From Wenyingzhuangia sp. (lineage in GTDB: Bacteria; Bacteroidota; Bacteroidia; Flavobacteriales; Flavobacteriaceae), in NCBI GenBank assembly GCA_020628175.1, contig JAHDFK010000004.1, forward strand, positions 62,001-126,000: a stretch of 64,000 nt of DNA, written 5' to 3'. Each line of letters starts with the position of its first letter. Positions within the stretch are counted from its first letter, which is position 1. Shown one piece after another: positions 7,671-17,176 of the stretch. Both the position numbers and the translations under genes were made by a program. The notes under the pieces are model-generated. The model was not told the DNA's origin. It made no database searches and was given only the letters and a program-made list of their open reading frames with translations.

Positions 7671-8987
7671 TTAGAAAATTCGCTTTAAAAAATCGTTCAT
7701 AAACATACCTTTGCTATCCAATACGTTTTTTAATTCTTCAAAATCACCCCATTTCGGATACAAATCATTTAACTCTTTTTTAGAATAATGTGTCACTTTT
7801 GCCCAATGTGGTCTTCCATTATGTGCTGCAAAAATATCATGTACATCTTTAAAATAGGCTTTGTAATCTAACTCTTTTCCATAAGGTTTGTAAGCTATAA
7901 TACCAATATAACAAGTATCTGTACCATAAGCCATACTTAATGCTGCATTGTTTTGTGGTGCAAATCGTACTTCTATAGGCATGTGTACCTTGTAAGATTT
8001 AGCTGCTAATAACTGTTCTATTTTTTTTAATACACTAGCGGTATCTTTAGCCGGAATTCCATATTCCATAACACTTTGCTTTACCAGAATAGGTAATGTA
8101 AAACCATCCAAAAAGTCGGTTACAAAATTTACTTCTTTGTTTAATACTAAAGAAAACATCCATTTATTTAAATTCGGAATTAGACTTGGTTTGTTAGCTG
8201 TTAGCCACAAACCAAATTCATGCAATTTATTCCCTTTAAATATATCTTGATACCAGTTTTTTAGTTTGGATTGTGGTGTTGCTTTTTCTTCTGTTTTGGT
8301 TGCTTTCCAATACTGTACTTTATCTGTATGCGGAGCCCACCAAAAACGCATGTAATCATCTTTTTCAAAATTAGCAATTGAGGCAATCATTTCTGAAAAT
8401 GATAAGGTTTTCGTTTCTATTTCTAAATTGTAATTTTCTACCAATTGCAACGTTACTTCTGTAATAATACCTAAAGCACCTATACCAACAACGGCTGTAA
8501 AAAACTCTTCTGTATTTTTTTCTCTATCAAAAACCTTTTTTTCTCCACTAGCTGTTAAAATTGTAAATGATAAGATTGCTTGATCTAAAGAACCATGCGT
8601 AATTCCCGATCCATGTGTACCTGTACTAATAGCACCAGCTATACTTTGTTCTACAATAGTTCCTAAATTATCAAACGCTAAATTATTTTGTAACGCGTGC
8701 TTTGCTATTTTTTCTAAAGAAGTTCCTCCTTCTACACGTATTGTTTTTTTATGAGTATCGAGCTCTAAAACAGCATTAAAATCTTTTAAATCTAGTAAAT
8801 ATCCATTCTTGGTTCCACTTATTAACGAACACGAATGACCAGAACCCACAACTTTTACTGTTTGTTGTTCTTTAGCTGCCTTTTTTACAATTGCTACTAA
8901 TTCTTGTTCTGTAGCTGGATATTCTATAAAATCAGGATAAGATGTAAAGGAATGAGACCAGTTAATCCACTCTAAAGATTTTGACAT
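7671..8987 (-). CDS. FAD-dependent sugar-lactone oxidase (D-arabinono-1,4-lactone/L-gulonolactone oxidase type)
   Basis: A 438-residue flavoprotein of the vanillyl-alcohol-oxidase fold. The N-terminal FAD domain (about residues 1-180) has VVGSGHSCS, whose His51 is the usual site of covalent FAD linkage, and GAISTGTHGSG, the pyrophosphate loop. The C-terminal substrate domain is of ALO type and ends with HWAKVTHYSKKEL, carrying the HWxK signature of this family. Such enzymes oxidise aldonolactones or alditols with O2, giving H2O2. The exact substrate could be an aldonolactone or xylitol/sorbitol and cannot be decided from sequence. Soluble, no signal peptide. A single-gene unit behind the rhlE terminator. 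Confidence 0.85.
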   Translation of the reverse strand: MSKSLEWINWSHSFTSYPDFIEYPATEQELVAIVKKAAKEQQTVKVVGSGHSCSLISGTKNGYLLDLKDFNAVLELDTHKKTIRVEGGTSLEKIAKHALQNNLAFDNLGTIVEQSIAGAISTGTHGSGITHGSLDQAILSFTILTASGEKKVFDREKNTEEFFTAVVGIGALGIITEVTLQLVENYNLEIETKTLSFSEMIASIANFEKDDYMRFWWAPHTDKVQYWKATKTEEKATPQSKLKNWYQDIFKGNKLHEFGLWLTANKPSLIPNLNKWMFSLVLNKEVNFVTDFLDGFTLPILVKQSVMEYGIPAKDTASVLKKIEQLLAAKSYKVHMPIEVRFAPQNNAALSMAYGTDTCYIGIIAYKPYGKELDYKAYFKDVHDIFAAHNGRPHWAKVTHYSKKELNDLYPKWGDFEELKNVLDSKGMFMNDFLKRIF

Positions 8988-9019
8988 TACTTAGTTTTTA
9001 ATATAATTATCAGTACAAA

Positions 9020-9068
9020 AAAAGCACTTAATTTATAGGTACAATACAACCACTAATTAAGTACTTTT
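9020..9068 (-). terminator. Terminator of the RhlE-type helicase gene
   Basis: In minus-strand sense, AAAAGTACTTAAT pairs with ATTAAGTGCTTTT (13 bp, one U-G pair) across a loop of about 23 bases and ends in seven T residues. Confidence 0.65.
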
Positions 9069-9090
9069 ATTTTAATTAATTCTCAATAAT

Positions 9091-10326
9091 TTAATACCAA
9101 CGCTTCTTTTTCTTTTTAGAAGCTTCAGACTTTCGCCCTTTTTTATATTTACTACCTTTCTTTTTATGTACTTCTGGTTTTGCTTTAGGGTCTAAAGGGT
9201 ATGGGTGATTCTCTTCAACTGTAATTAAAGTCCCTAACAATTGTTGGATATCTTTTAAATAGGGTTTCTCATCTGCCGAACAAAAAGACAACGCTCTACC
9301 CTGTTTTCCTGCTCTACCTGTTCTACCAATTCTATGCACATAGCTTTCGGGTATGTTTGGCATATCAAAATTTATCACAATATCTAAATCTGTTACATCA
9401 ATACCTCGTGCTGCAACATCAGTCGCTATTAAAATATTTACGTCTTTATTTTTAAACTTATTCAATGCTTTGGTTCTTGCTGCTTGTGTTTTATCGCCAT
9501 GTAAAGTATCTACCTTGTACTTATTTTTCAACAAGGTTTCTTCTAATTTATCAACTCCAAATTTGGTTCGTCTAAAAATAATAATGTTTCCTCTTAAATC
9601 GTTACGTAACAAATGTAAACACAATTCTATTTTTTTAGGCTTTCCAACCATGTATAGTTCTTGGCTTACTGTTTTGGCTGCAGATGAAATAGCTGTAACC
9701 GAAACTTTTTCAGGCTCAGTTAACACTTCCTTGGCTAATGCTTCAATTTTGGGAGGCATGGTTGCAGAAAATAATAGTGTTTGTTTGTTAGCCGGACAAA
9801 GACGCTCTATCTTTTTTACATCATCTATAAATCCCATGTCTAACATCATATCGGCCTCATCCAAAACCAATGTTTCTATATAATCTAAATTTAAAACATC
9901 TCGTTTGTGTAAATCTAACAACCTTCCTGGAGTGGCTACTAAAATATCTACACCTTTGGTTAACACATCTATTTGAGGCTCCATCGACATTCCTCCGTAA
10001 ACAGAAGTTGTTCTTAAGTTCGTATAAACAGCATATTTTTTAAAATTCTCTTCTATCTGTATGGCAAGCTCACGTGTAGGACTTACAATTAAGGCTTTAA
10101 TTTTTTTAGTCCCTTTTTTAGCTTCTTGCTTTGCAAACAATCTATCTAATATAGGTAAGGCAAATGCTGCTGTTTTACCTGTTCCTGTTTGTGCACACCC
10201 AATAATATCAATGCCATCTAATATAAGAGGTATTGCTTTTTTCTGAATTGGAGTTGGACTTGTATAATTTAACTCTGAAACAGCTTTTAAAACTTTAGCG
10301 TTTAAATGTAACTCTTTAAATGACAT
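9091..10326 (-). CDS. rhlE: DEAD-box ATP-dependent RNA helicase, RhlE type
   Basis: A 411-residue helicase that unwinds short RNA duplexes, used in ribosome assembly and RNA turnover. The full motif set is present: Q motif (TPIQKKAIP), motif I AQTGTGKT (about 45-52), Ia PTRELA, II DEAD, III SAT, then IIIFRRTKFGVD, TDVAARGIDV and HRIGRTGRAG in the second RecA domain. The C-terminal tail of about 30 residues is lysine-rich and ends KKKKKRWY, as is common for RhlE in Bacteroidetes. A TATCTTTG box lies 20 bp upstream of the ATG. Monocistronic, with its own terminator. Confidence 0.93.
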   Translation of the reverse strand: MSFKELHLNAKVLKAVSELNYTSPTPIQKKAIPLILDGIDIIGCAQTGTGKTAAFALPILDRLFAKQEAKKGTKKIKALIVSPTRELAIQIEENFKKYAVYTNLRTTSVYGGMSMEPQIDVLTKGVDILVATPGRLLDLHKRDVLNLDYIETLVLDEADMMLDMGFIDDVKKIERLCPANKQTLLFSATMPPKIEALAKEVLTEPEKVSVTAISSAAKTVSQELYMVGKPKKIELCLHLLRNDLRGNIIIFRRTKFGVDKLEETLLKNKYKVDTLHGDKTQAARTKALNKFKNKDVNILIATDVAARGIDVTDLDIVINFDMPNIPESYVHRIGRTGRAGKQGRALSFCSADEKPYLKDIQQLLGTLITVEENHPYPLDPKAKPEVHKKKGSKYKKGRKSEASKKKKKRWY

Positions 10327-10888
10327 ATCTATAAATATTGAAAGTACAAAGATAACGAAAGTAACAAGCTATTAAGATAAAACCCATAGGTTATGTTTTT
10401 AAACTCTTATTACCAACACAAGATTGATTTGTTAACATTTAGATAACAAAGCCACCAACCTCAACACAATAAAAAACAAAAAAGATAACACCCTATAAAA
10501 CAGTATCTAAATTACAAATCTGACGTTTTTAGACCTCTTAAACTATTAAAAAACCAATAAAAACACCTTTTTTATGTTAATTTTTCATTAAAAACATCTT
10601 AAAATAACGTTTTTAAAAGAACACTAACACAATAGCAACAATACTAAACATATGGTAATACACTAACTCTAAAAAACCACATTAGTAACATAAACCTTTA
10701 ATGTATTAACCTAAAAACAGCCTATTTCATCATATTTTCAAATAACAGAGGTTAGTTTTGAATTATATTTAATTTTAAACCCCTTAAAATATTGATAACA
10801 CAATAAACTACGTATTTCGAACTCGATAATTCATTAATTTTACAATAACACTAACAACTAAATTTTGTTTCACCCCTAATACGTAAAC
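10327..10888. other. 562-bp gene-free region between divergent genes
   Basis: Very A-rich on the plus strand and full of stop codons in all frames. The left end holds the promoter of the RhlE gene (10347-10354). A TAGTTTTG box on the plus strand at 10753-10760 is a possible but distant promoter for the beta-helix gene at 10889. Just before that gene, CACCCCTAATACGTAAAC resembles the sequence before the second beta-helix gene. I see no RNA gene or repeat here. Confidence 0.5.
10347..10354 (-). promoter_or_regulatory. -7 promoter element of the RhlE-type helicase gene
   Basis: Minus-strand TATCTTTG matches TAnnTTTG, 20 bp before the ATG at 10326. The -33 element is not obvious. Confidence 0.5.
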
Positions 10889-13405
10889 ATGATGAAAAAA
10901 ACTACACAGAGTATTTTTACAGCTATTATTTTGTTTTTTACTTTCAGCAATTTTGCTTTTGCCAATACTATTGATTTTGATAGCAAATACAAAAACGAAG
11001 GAAATATTGCCTTAAAAATTCAGAAAGCTATTAACGAAGCTTCAAATGGAGACGTTATTTTATTTAACAGCAGTTACTACGACTTAGGTGGTGCTGATTT
11101 AATTACCATTAACAAACCTGTAACACTTAAAGGAGCAACAACAAATGGTTTTAACACATCTTTTTATGGTGCTTCTGGTATACAAACAACATTAGGTAAC
11201 ACTGCAACTATAGAAATTCGATCAAATAATGTAATGTTTGTAAACATTTCAATTGTTCGAAAAAATCAAGGAGAAAGCATTTACGACATCTTAATTGATG
11301 CTAGACATACCACCTACTTAGTTGATAATCCTATTACTGTAAACCAAAAGCAATATGGTGGTTTGGTGTTTAACAATGTTGTATTAGACGGTGGTGCTTA
11401 TAGTTTTCACTCTGGAAATGGTGTACAAATGACCATGACTAATGTTTCTATGGTAAACTGGAGAAGAACTGGTTTCTGGGCAAATAGATTTGGTAGATCA
11501 GACGCAAGTCCGAAAATGATTTTTGACCACTGTTTAGTAGATACTGACGAAATTGTTGGTTTTGATGATAGAGGATTCTCTTTTGATGCTGGAAACTCTG
11601 AATACCCTGTTATTTGGGACTTTAACAATACAACTATCAAAGATTCTAAAATTATAAATACTGGAATTGCCTTATCTAGATGTGAAAACATGACTATTGA
11701 AGGATGTACTTTTGAAGATAAAGAAGGAGCTATTGACATCATACACATAGAAGAGTTTTCTAACAATGTAAGAGTACGTAACAATGTTTTTGATTGTAAG
11801 GTTGAGGATCCGTACAAGCGTTCTAGAATTGTACAATTAGACCGTGAATTACAAATTACTAGCAATGTTTCTTTTACAGGAAATAGAATTGTTGGGCAAT
11901 ACAATTTCTTTATCTCATCGTATGCTCCTAACAATATCACCATCACTGGAAACGATTTTACAGCTGCTTCTGCCGCAAACCCTAACTCTATTAATTTAGC
12001 TTATTATGAATCTAGAGATAGAGAACCTATCAATCATGAATTAGTTTCAAATAACATAACAATTAAAAACAACCCTGGTTTAGGTTACGATGCTAACAAT
12101 GGTTTCACAGCTTATTTTCCTAAAAGTAACGCAGTATATACGGTAGAGGGATATACAAGTGCTCAAAAAAATATTACATTACACAACAACCCACCTGCTT
12201 CTGTAGCCAATGGTATTTACGAAATAACAAATAAAGATAATGGACAAAAATTAGCTGCTTCAAGCAATGGTTTTGGTGTGGTTACATCAACAACTTCTAA
12301 CGAAAACTCGCAATGGAAAGTTACATTTGTACCACCATACTCTTACACACTACAAAATGTAGCTACTGGTAGATATATGGAAACGCACTTAGGATATACT
12401 GAATTTGATATCATTAACAACCAACCTCAAAACATACGTCCATTTTTAAATGATGTCCCTACAAATGGAACAAAACCTTTCTGGGCTATTTTAGATGTTG
12501 GGAATGGAAACTTTGAAATTTTTCCAGGTGGAAACGAAAGACAATCAGCATTTTCATCTGATGGATCTTCTACTAAATTAGTCTTTACTATTTCTATAGA
12601 CAGTAAAGGTGCAAGAACAAACATTCCTTTAACAAACAAAGTAAAATGGTCATTTAAAAAAATAGGAAACACTACAAACGATACAACAGAAGCAACAAGC
12701 GATTCAGCTCCTATTGGAAGTACCATAGCACTACGTAAAACAGGTGGAGACAAAAAATACATTTCTGCAGTAACAGAATTAGGACAAGATTTGTATGCAA
12801 ACCAAGATCAAGTATTTGGAGACAGACAAAAATTTAAAGTTGAAGCGCACCCTTCTGGTAACGGTATTGCATTAAAATCAATAGCCTCTAACAAATATTT
12901 GCAAATTATAAATGGTAACAATAATGCTATTGTAGATGCCAATGCGAACAACTCTTTAACTAACAATACGTTATTCAAATGGACATCTTTAGGAGCTAAT
13001 AAAGTAGCGTTAAAAAGTTTAAGCAGCAATTTATGGTTACAAGCTCCTCACAACTCAAATCTTACGCCTTTATTTGTAAAAGGACAAGCTGCAAAAAGCT
13101 GGGAAACTTTTGAGTTTTCTGTTATAGCAAACACAACTAACACTAATAAACATAGAGAAATAAGTTCAGGTAATTTTTCTAACAACTATAACAGTTTTTC
13201 TTTATCTCCTTCAGTTACCAATAACAATACTACTGTTACCATTCAAAGTAACACTCCAGTAAAAACAATTGTAGTATATAATATGTTTGGTCAAGTTGTT
13301 TTAAAATCCCAATCTAACAATTCTTTTAAAACTGATAGACTTACCTCTGGAATGTATTTGGTACAAGTAAACGGTTCTAAAACAAAAAAATTAATTATCA
13401 ACTAA
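10889..13405 (+). CDS. Secreted beta-helix protein with beta-trefoil modules and T9SS sorting domain (first of pair)
   Basis: An 838-residue protein with a signal peptide (to about residue 25, ending FAFA), then a right-handed parallel beta-helix to about residue 420, seen as repeated short strands with N-rich turns (NNVVLDGGAYSFHSGNGVQM, IEGCTFEDKEGAIDIIH). Next is a ricin-like beta-trefoil (about 440-600) and a fascin-like trefoil (about 610-745) with the IALRKTGGDKKYISA pattern. A T9SS type A tail ends the protein (YNMFGQVV, SGMYLVQVNG, KKLIIN). Beta-helix plus carbohydrate-binding trefoils suggests a polysaccharide lyase or hydrolase, but no known family signature was found. The next gene is a close paralogue in the same order. 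Confidence 0.82.
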   Translation: MMKKTTQSIFTAIILFFTFSNFAFANTIDFDSKYKNEGNIALKIQKAINEASNGDVILFNSSYYDLGGADLITINKPVTLKGATTNGFNTSFYGASGIQTTLGNTATIEIRSNNVMFVNISIVRKNQGESIYDILIDARHTTYLVDNPITVNQKQYGGLVFNNVVLDGGAYSFHSGNGVQMTMTNVSMVNWRRTGFWANRFGRSDASPKMIFDHCLVDTDEIVGFDDRGFSFDAGNSEYPVIWDFNNTTIKDSKIINTGIALSRCENMTIEGCTFEDKEGAIDIIHIEEFSNNVRVRNNVFDCKVEDPYKRSRIVQLDRELQITSNVSFTGNRIVGQYNFFISSYAPNNITITGNDFTAASAANPNSINLAYYESRDREPINHELVSNNITIKNNPGLGYDANNGFTAYFPKSNAVYTVEGYTSAQKNITLHNNPPASVANGIYEITNKDNGQKLAASSNGFGVVTSTTSNENSQWKVTFVPPYSYTLQNVATGRYMETHLGYTEFDIINNQPQNIRPFLNDVPTNGTKPFWAILDVGNGNFEIFPGGNERQSAFSSDGSSTKLVFTISIDSKGARTNIPLTNKVKWSFKKIGNTTNDTTEATSDSAPIGSTIALRKTGGDKKYISAVTELGQDLYANQDQVFGDRQKFKVEAHPSGNGIALKSIASNKYLQIINGNNNAIVDANANNSLTNNTLFKWTSLGANKVALKSLSSNLWLQAPHNSNLTPLFVKGQAAKSWETFEFSVIANTTNTNKHREISSGNFSNNYNSFSLSPSVTNNNTTVTIQSNTPVKTIVVYNMFGQVVLKSQSNNSFKTDRLTSGMYLVQVNGSKTKKLIIN

Positions 13406-13431
13406 TTTTTAAAGCATTTCTAAAAGTATAT

Positions 13432-13457
13432 AAAGGCTACCTAGATAGGTAGCCTTT
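13432..13457 (+). terminator. Terminator after the first beta-helix gene
   Basis: A perfect 12-bp stem, AAAGGCTACCTA with its complement TAGGTAGCCTTT, separated by two bases, followed by a T-rich run. It indicates that the second paralogue has its own promoter. Confidence 0.75.
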
Positions 13458-13740
13458 ATTGTTGTTTTCTATTTTACAAAAGTCAAAATACTGTTTTACA
13501 AACACTTAACTAACATACTATAACAAAAAACACAAACCAACAAACGAGGTTTTCTTTTACAGCATTGATAAACAAATATTAATTTTAATACAAATAATTC
13601 AAAAAAATAACTAAAAAAATTAATAATCCTCAATAAAAACCCTTATTAATACATTATTTTTAATTAATTTAACTGCACACTAACAAATTAATAAATAATT
13701 AAAAATGAGTAAACTCAAATCTTTACCCCCTACGAAGAAA

Positions 13741-16269
13741 ATGTTAAAAAAAGTAATCGCTTTTTTTACAATCGCCTTTCTTTCATCCTTAACAATCACT
13801 GCCGCAAACATCAATTTTAATTCCAGATACGGAAATAATGGAGATGTTGCTGGTAAAATTCAAAGAGCAATTAACGAAGCCTCAAATGGTGATGTTATTA
13901 TATTTAATAGTAGCTATTACGATTTAGGAGGAACGGAATTAATTACAATCAACAAACCGATTACACTACAAGGAGCCAATCCTAATGGTTTTAATGCCAA
14001 CTTTTTTGGAGCTTCGGGTATACAAACAACACTTGGAAACACAGCAACTATTGCTATCCGATCTAACAATGTTAGATTTAGAAACATCTCTATTGTGAGA
14101 AAAAATCAAGGAGAAGGTGTTTTTGATATTTTAATTGATGCCCGTCACACTACTTACCTAGCAGACAACCCAATAGCTGTAAACCAACAAACATACAACG
14201 GAATTTCTTTAAACAATGTTGTATTAGATGGTGGAGCTTACTGTTTTCATTCTGGTAATGGAGTAGGTATTGCAATGAACAATGTGTCTATGGTTAACTG
14301 GAGAAGAACAGGTTTCTGGGCCAATAGATTTGGACGATCTAACGCAACTCCTAAAATGGAATTTGACCACTGTTTGATTGATACTGACGATATTGTTGGT
14401 TTTGACGACAGAGCTTTTTCTTTTGATGCTGGAAACAATGAATACCCTGTAATATGGGATTTTAACAACACTACAATTAAAGATACTCGAATAGAAAACT
14501 CTGGTATTGCTTTATCTCGTTGTGAAAACGTAACAATTGAAGGGTGTACATTTTTTGACAACGAAGGAGCTATTGATATTTTACATATCGAAGAGTTTTC
14601 GAACAATGTAAGAGTAAACGGAAATGTGTTTGACTGTCAGGTAGTAGATCCTAACAGAAGAAGTAGAATTGTACAATTAGACCGTGAATTACAAATTACA
14701 AGCGATGTAGAATTTACAAACAACCGTATTGTTGGTAACTACAACTTCTTTATATCTGCGTATGCACCTAATAACATTACAATTACTGGTAACGATTTTA
14801 CAGCTGCTAGTGCCGCAAACCCTAACTCTATTAATTTAGCTTTTTACGAGTCGAGAGATAGAGAACCTATTGATAATGAATTTGTATCGAATGACATTAC
14901 AATTAGAAACAATCCAGGATTAGGAAATGCAGCAAACAACGGGTTTACAGGTCATTTTCCTATTAACAATGCTCGTTTTACCGTACAAGGTTACACAAAC
15001 GCTCAAAAAAACATCTCAAGATTCAATCCACCACCAGCAGTAATTGCTAACGGTACCTACGAAATAGTAAGTAGAGCGAATGGTAACAAGCTAGCTGCTA
15101 ACAGTAGTGGTTTTGGTGTTATTGCTACAAGTACATCAAATGCAAATTCGCAATGGAGAGTTACTTTTAGACCACCTTATTCGTATCATTTACAAAATGT
15201 AGGTACTGGAAGATATTTAGAAACACATTTAGGATATACTGAGTTCGATATTATTAACAATCAACCTCAAAACATAAGCCCATTTTTAAACAATGTACCT
15301 AATGGAGCTGCAAAACCTTTTTGGGCAATTTTAAATGTTGGAAATAGCAATTTCGAAATATTCCCAGGAGGTAACGAGCGTCAATCTGCCTTATCGGTTA
15401 ATGGAAGTGCTCCTAAATTTATTTTCACAATATCTATAGACAACCAAGGACGTAGAACCAATGTACCTCTAACAGATGCTGTACGTTGGATGATAAGACC
15501 TGTAGGAGCAACAACAACTCCTCCTCCAACTACAACACCAAGTAATGGTAGTGCTCCAATTGGAAGTGTTATTTCTTTACGTAAGTCTGGTGGTGATAGA
15601 AGATTTGTTTCTGCTGTTGCAGAATTAGGAAACGATTTGTACGCAAATCAACCCCAAGCTTTTGGAAATAGACAATATTTTAGAGTAGAAGCGCATAGCT
15701 CTGGAAACGGAATTGCTTTGAAAAATCTTTCATCCAATAAATATATTAGAATTATTGGAACAAACAACGCTGGAGCTATTGTAGATGCTTTAGGAGGTAC
15801 AGGTGGATGGACTCGATTTGAATGGAGATCTTTAGGAGGTAATAGAGTTGCCTTTAAAAGTTTAGCAAATAACCTATGGTTGCAAGCTCCACACAATGCA
15901 GATTTCACACCTTTATTTATTAGAGGAGCTGAAGCAAGATCTTGGGAAACTTTTGAATACCAAGTTATCAGTAATATTTCTAGCGCTAATAAACTAGAAG
16001 AAGCAACAGATTTAGAATTTGAAAATATTGAATTTGATTTTAACATTAGCCCTACAGTTGCCCAAAGTGGAGATGTGGTTGAAATTACAACACAAGGAAA
16101 AAGCAGTTCTAATGCTAACGATATAAAAATATTTAATGTAAACGGACAATTATTAATAAACACGAAACTAACAGGTACCTCTACGCAAGTAAACACTAAC
16201 AAACTAACTTCTGGTATTTATTTAGTTCGAGTAAATAATGAGAAGTCCAAGAAGTTAATTATAAAGTAG
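13741..16269 (+). CDS. Secreted beta-helix protein with beta-trefoil modules and T9SS sorting domain (second of pair)
   Basis: 842 residues from the ATG at 13741. An in-frame ATG at 13705 would add MSKLKSLPPTKK, but 13741 begins a classical signal peptide (MLKKVIAFFTIAFLSS). The bases before it (ACCCCCTACGAAGAAA) also match the leader of the first paralogue. The domain order is the same: beta-helix, ricin-like trefoil, a Pro/Thr linker (TTTPPPTTTPS), fascin-like trefoil and a T9SS tail (SGIYLVRVNN, KKLIIK). Most of the helix domain is shared with the first copy, including WRRTGFWANRFGRS and the acidic stretch near FSFDAGN. Likely a polysaccharide-active or binding surface enzyme; the substrate is unknown. 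Confidence 0.82.
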   Translation: MLKKVIAFFTIAFLSSLTITAANINFNSRYGNNGDVAGKIQRAINEASNGDVIIFNSSYYDLGGTELITINKPITLQGANPNGFNANFFGASGIQTTLGNTATIAIRSNNVRFRNISIVRKNQGEGVFDILIDARHTTYLADNPIAVNQQTYNGISLNNVVLDGGAYCFHSGNGVGIAMNNVSMVNWRRTGFWANRFGRSNATPKMEFDHCLIDTDDIVGFDDRAFSFDAGNNEYPVIWDFNNTTIKDTRIENSGIALSRCENVTIEGCTFFDNEGAIDILHIEEFSNNVRVNGNVFDCQVVDPNRRSRIVQLDRELQITSDVEFTNNRIVGNYNFFISAYAPNNITITGNDFTAASAANPNSINLAFYESRDREPIDNEFVSNDITIRNNPGLGNAANNGFTGHFPINNARFTVQGYTNAQKNISRFNPPPAVIANGTYEIVSRANGNKLAANSSGFGVIATSTSNANSQWRVTFRPPYSYHLQNVGTGRYLETHLGYTEFDIINNQPQNISPFLNNVPNGAAKPFWAILNVGNSNFEIFPGGNERQSALSVNGSAPKFIFTISIDNQGRRTNVPLTDAVRWMIRPVGATTTPPPTTTPSNGSAPIGSVISLRKSGGDRRFVSAVAELGNDLYANQPQAFGNRQYFRVEAHSSGNGIALKNLSSNKYIRIIGTNNAGAIVDALGGTGGWTRFEWRSLGGNRVAFKSLANNLWLQAPHNADFTPLFIRGAEARSWETFEYQVISNISSANKLEEATDLEFENIEFDFNISPTVAQSGDVVEITTQGKSSSNANDIKIFNVNGQLLINTKLTGTSTQVNTNKLTSGIYLVRVNNEKSKKLIIK

Positions 16270-16297
16270 ACCCCTATACTTTGTACTTAACAAAAGT

Positions 16298-16327
16298 AAC
16301 CCCAACTTATTTAATTAAGTTGGGGTT
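16298..16327. terminator. Bidirectional terminator between convergent genes
   Basis: AACCCCAACTTA pairs with TAAGTTGGGGTT (12 bp, 6-base loop), followed by TTTTC on the plus strand and preceded by A-rich sequence. It separates the second beta-helix gene (+) from the DsbA-family gene (-). Confidence 0.8.
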
Positions 16328-16355
16328 TTCTATTTTTAAAATAAGTGTTCTACTA

Positions 16356-17099
16356 CTATTCTAACTCTAAACTTAAAAATTGTTGCAACCTATTTTCTAA
16401 GTCATTTGCTTTTGCAAAACCATTACTTAAAAAGGCTCTTTTCACTCCTTCTTGCACCACTAGAGTTGGCATACCGCTAATTTTATTTTGCGTAAAGTTT
16501 TCGTAATCTTTAGCAACCAATTCTAAATATTTTTCTTCTTTAGCATGAGCTTTAAAAACGTCAAAATCAAAATCAATCTCTTTTAAATACCTTTCATAAA
16601 CATTCACATCTTCTACATTTACACCATCTCTATATACAGCAGTTAAAAGTAAATTGGCAAATTTTAAAGCCTCTTTAGGTTTGTTTTCTTTTACAACACA
16701 CATAGCTACTGCGGTAGGTAGCGAATTTAACATTACATCTCCTTCTCCAAACAGTTTCTCTAAAAAAGCCTCTCCAAACTTTACACCAGATACTTCTTCG
16801 ACACTTTTATAAGCACCTTGTTTTATATAAGGAGCCACATCATTAATAAGCCCTACTCTGTCCCCTGTAAACAATCCTCCATTTACAATTTCAAACTCTA
16901 TTTCTGGATGTTTTTCTACAAACTGATGAAACTCGTTTTTAAACCCATAACACCAACCGCAAAGTGCATCGTAGTAATAGGTTATTTTAATTGTATCTGT
17001 TTTTGTATTTGTGTTTTTAATTTCATTTTTTGTCGTTAAATCAGTATCACATGAACCCGATACGATATCACAACTTTGATCCTTAGAAGTAGTACTCAT
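16356..17099 (-). CDS. DsbA-family (FrnE-like) thioredoxin-fold protein
   Basis: The 247-residue protein has a thioredoxin-type redox motif CGWC (C47 and C50) in YYYDALCGWCYGF, a long helical insert, and a cis-Pro region SGMPTLVV near residue 213. This is the layout of DsbA/FrnE oxidoreductases. There is no signal peptide: the first ~38 residues are polar and contain two further cysteines (C10, C17) and repeated Asn/Lys/Thr. A cytoplasmic disulfide-handling or GST-like role is therefore more likely than periplasmic oxidation. The partner is unknown. A monocistronic gene next to the BchI/BchD-like pair, with 78 bp between them. Confidence 0.82.
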   Translation of the reverse strand: MSTTSKDQSCDIVSGSCDTDLTTKNEIKNTNTKTDTIKITYYYDALCGWCYGFKNEFHQFVEKHPEIEFEIVNGGLFTGDRVGLINDVAPYIKQGAYKSVEEVSGVKFGEAFLEKLFGEGDVMLNSLPTAVAMCVVKENKPKEALKFANLLLTAVYRDGVNVEDVNVYERYLKEIDFDFDVFKAHAKEEKYLELVAKDYENFTQNKISGMPTLVVQEGVKRAFLSNGFAKANDLENRLQQFLSLELE

Positions 17100-17176
17100 A
17101 TTATTTTATTTTTATCAATTATGAAAATAGTATAACTTCATAATTTAACATTTAAACTTTTTATTTTGTAAGAATA

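Noticed and set aside
10889..16269. CRISPR array or tandem repeat within the beta-helix pair
   Set aside because: The periodicity is protein-level (short strands and N-rich turns). There is no identical spaced DNA repeat.
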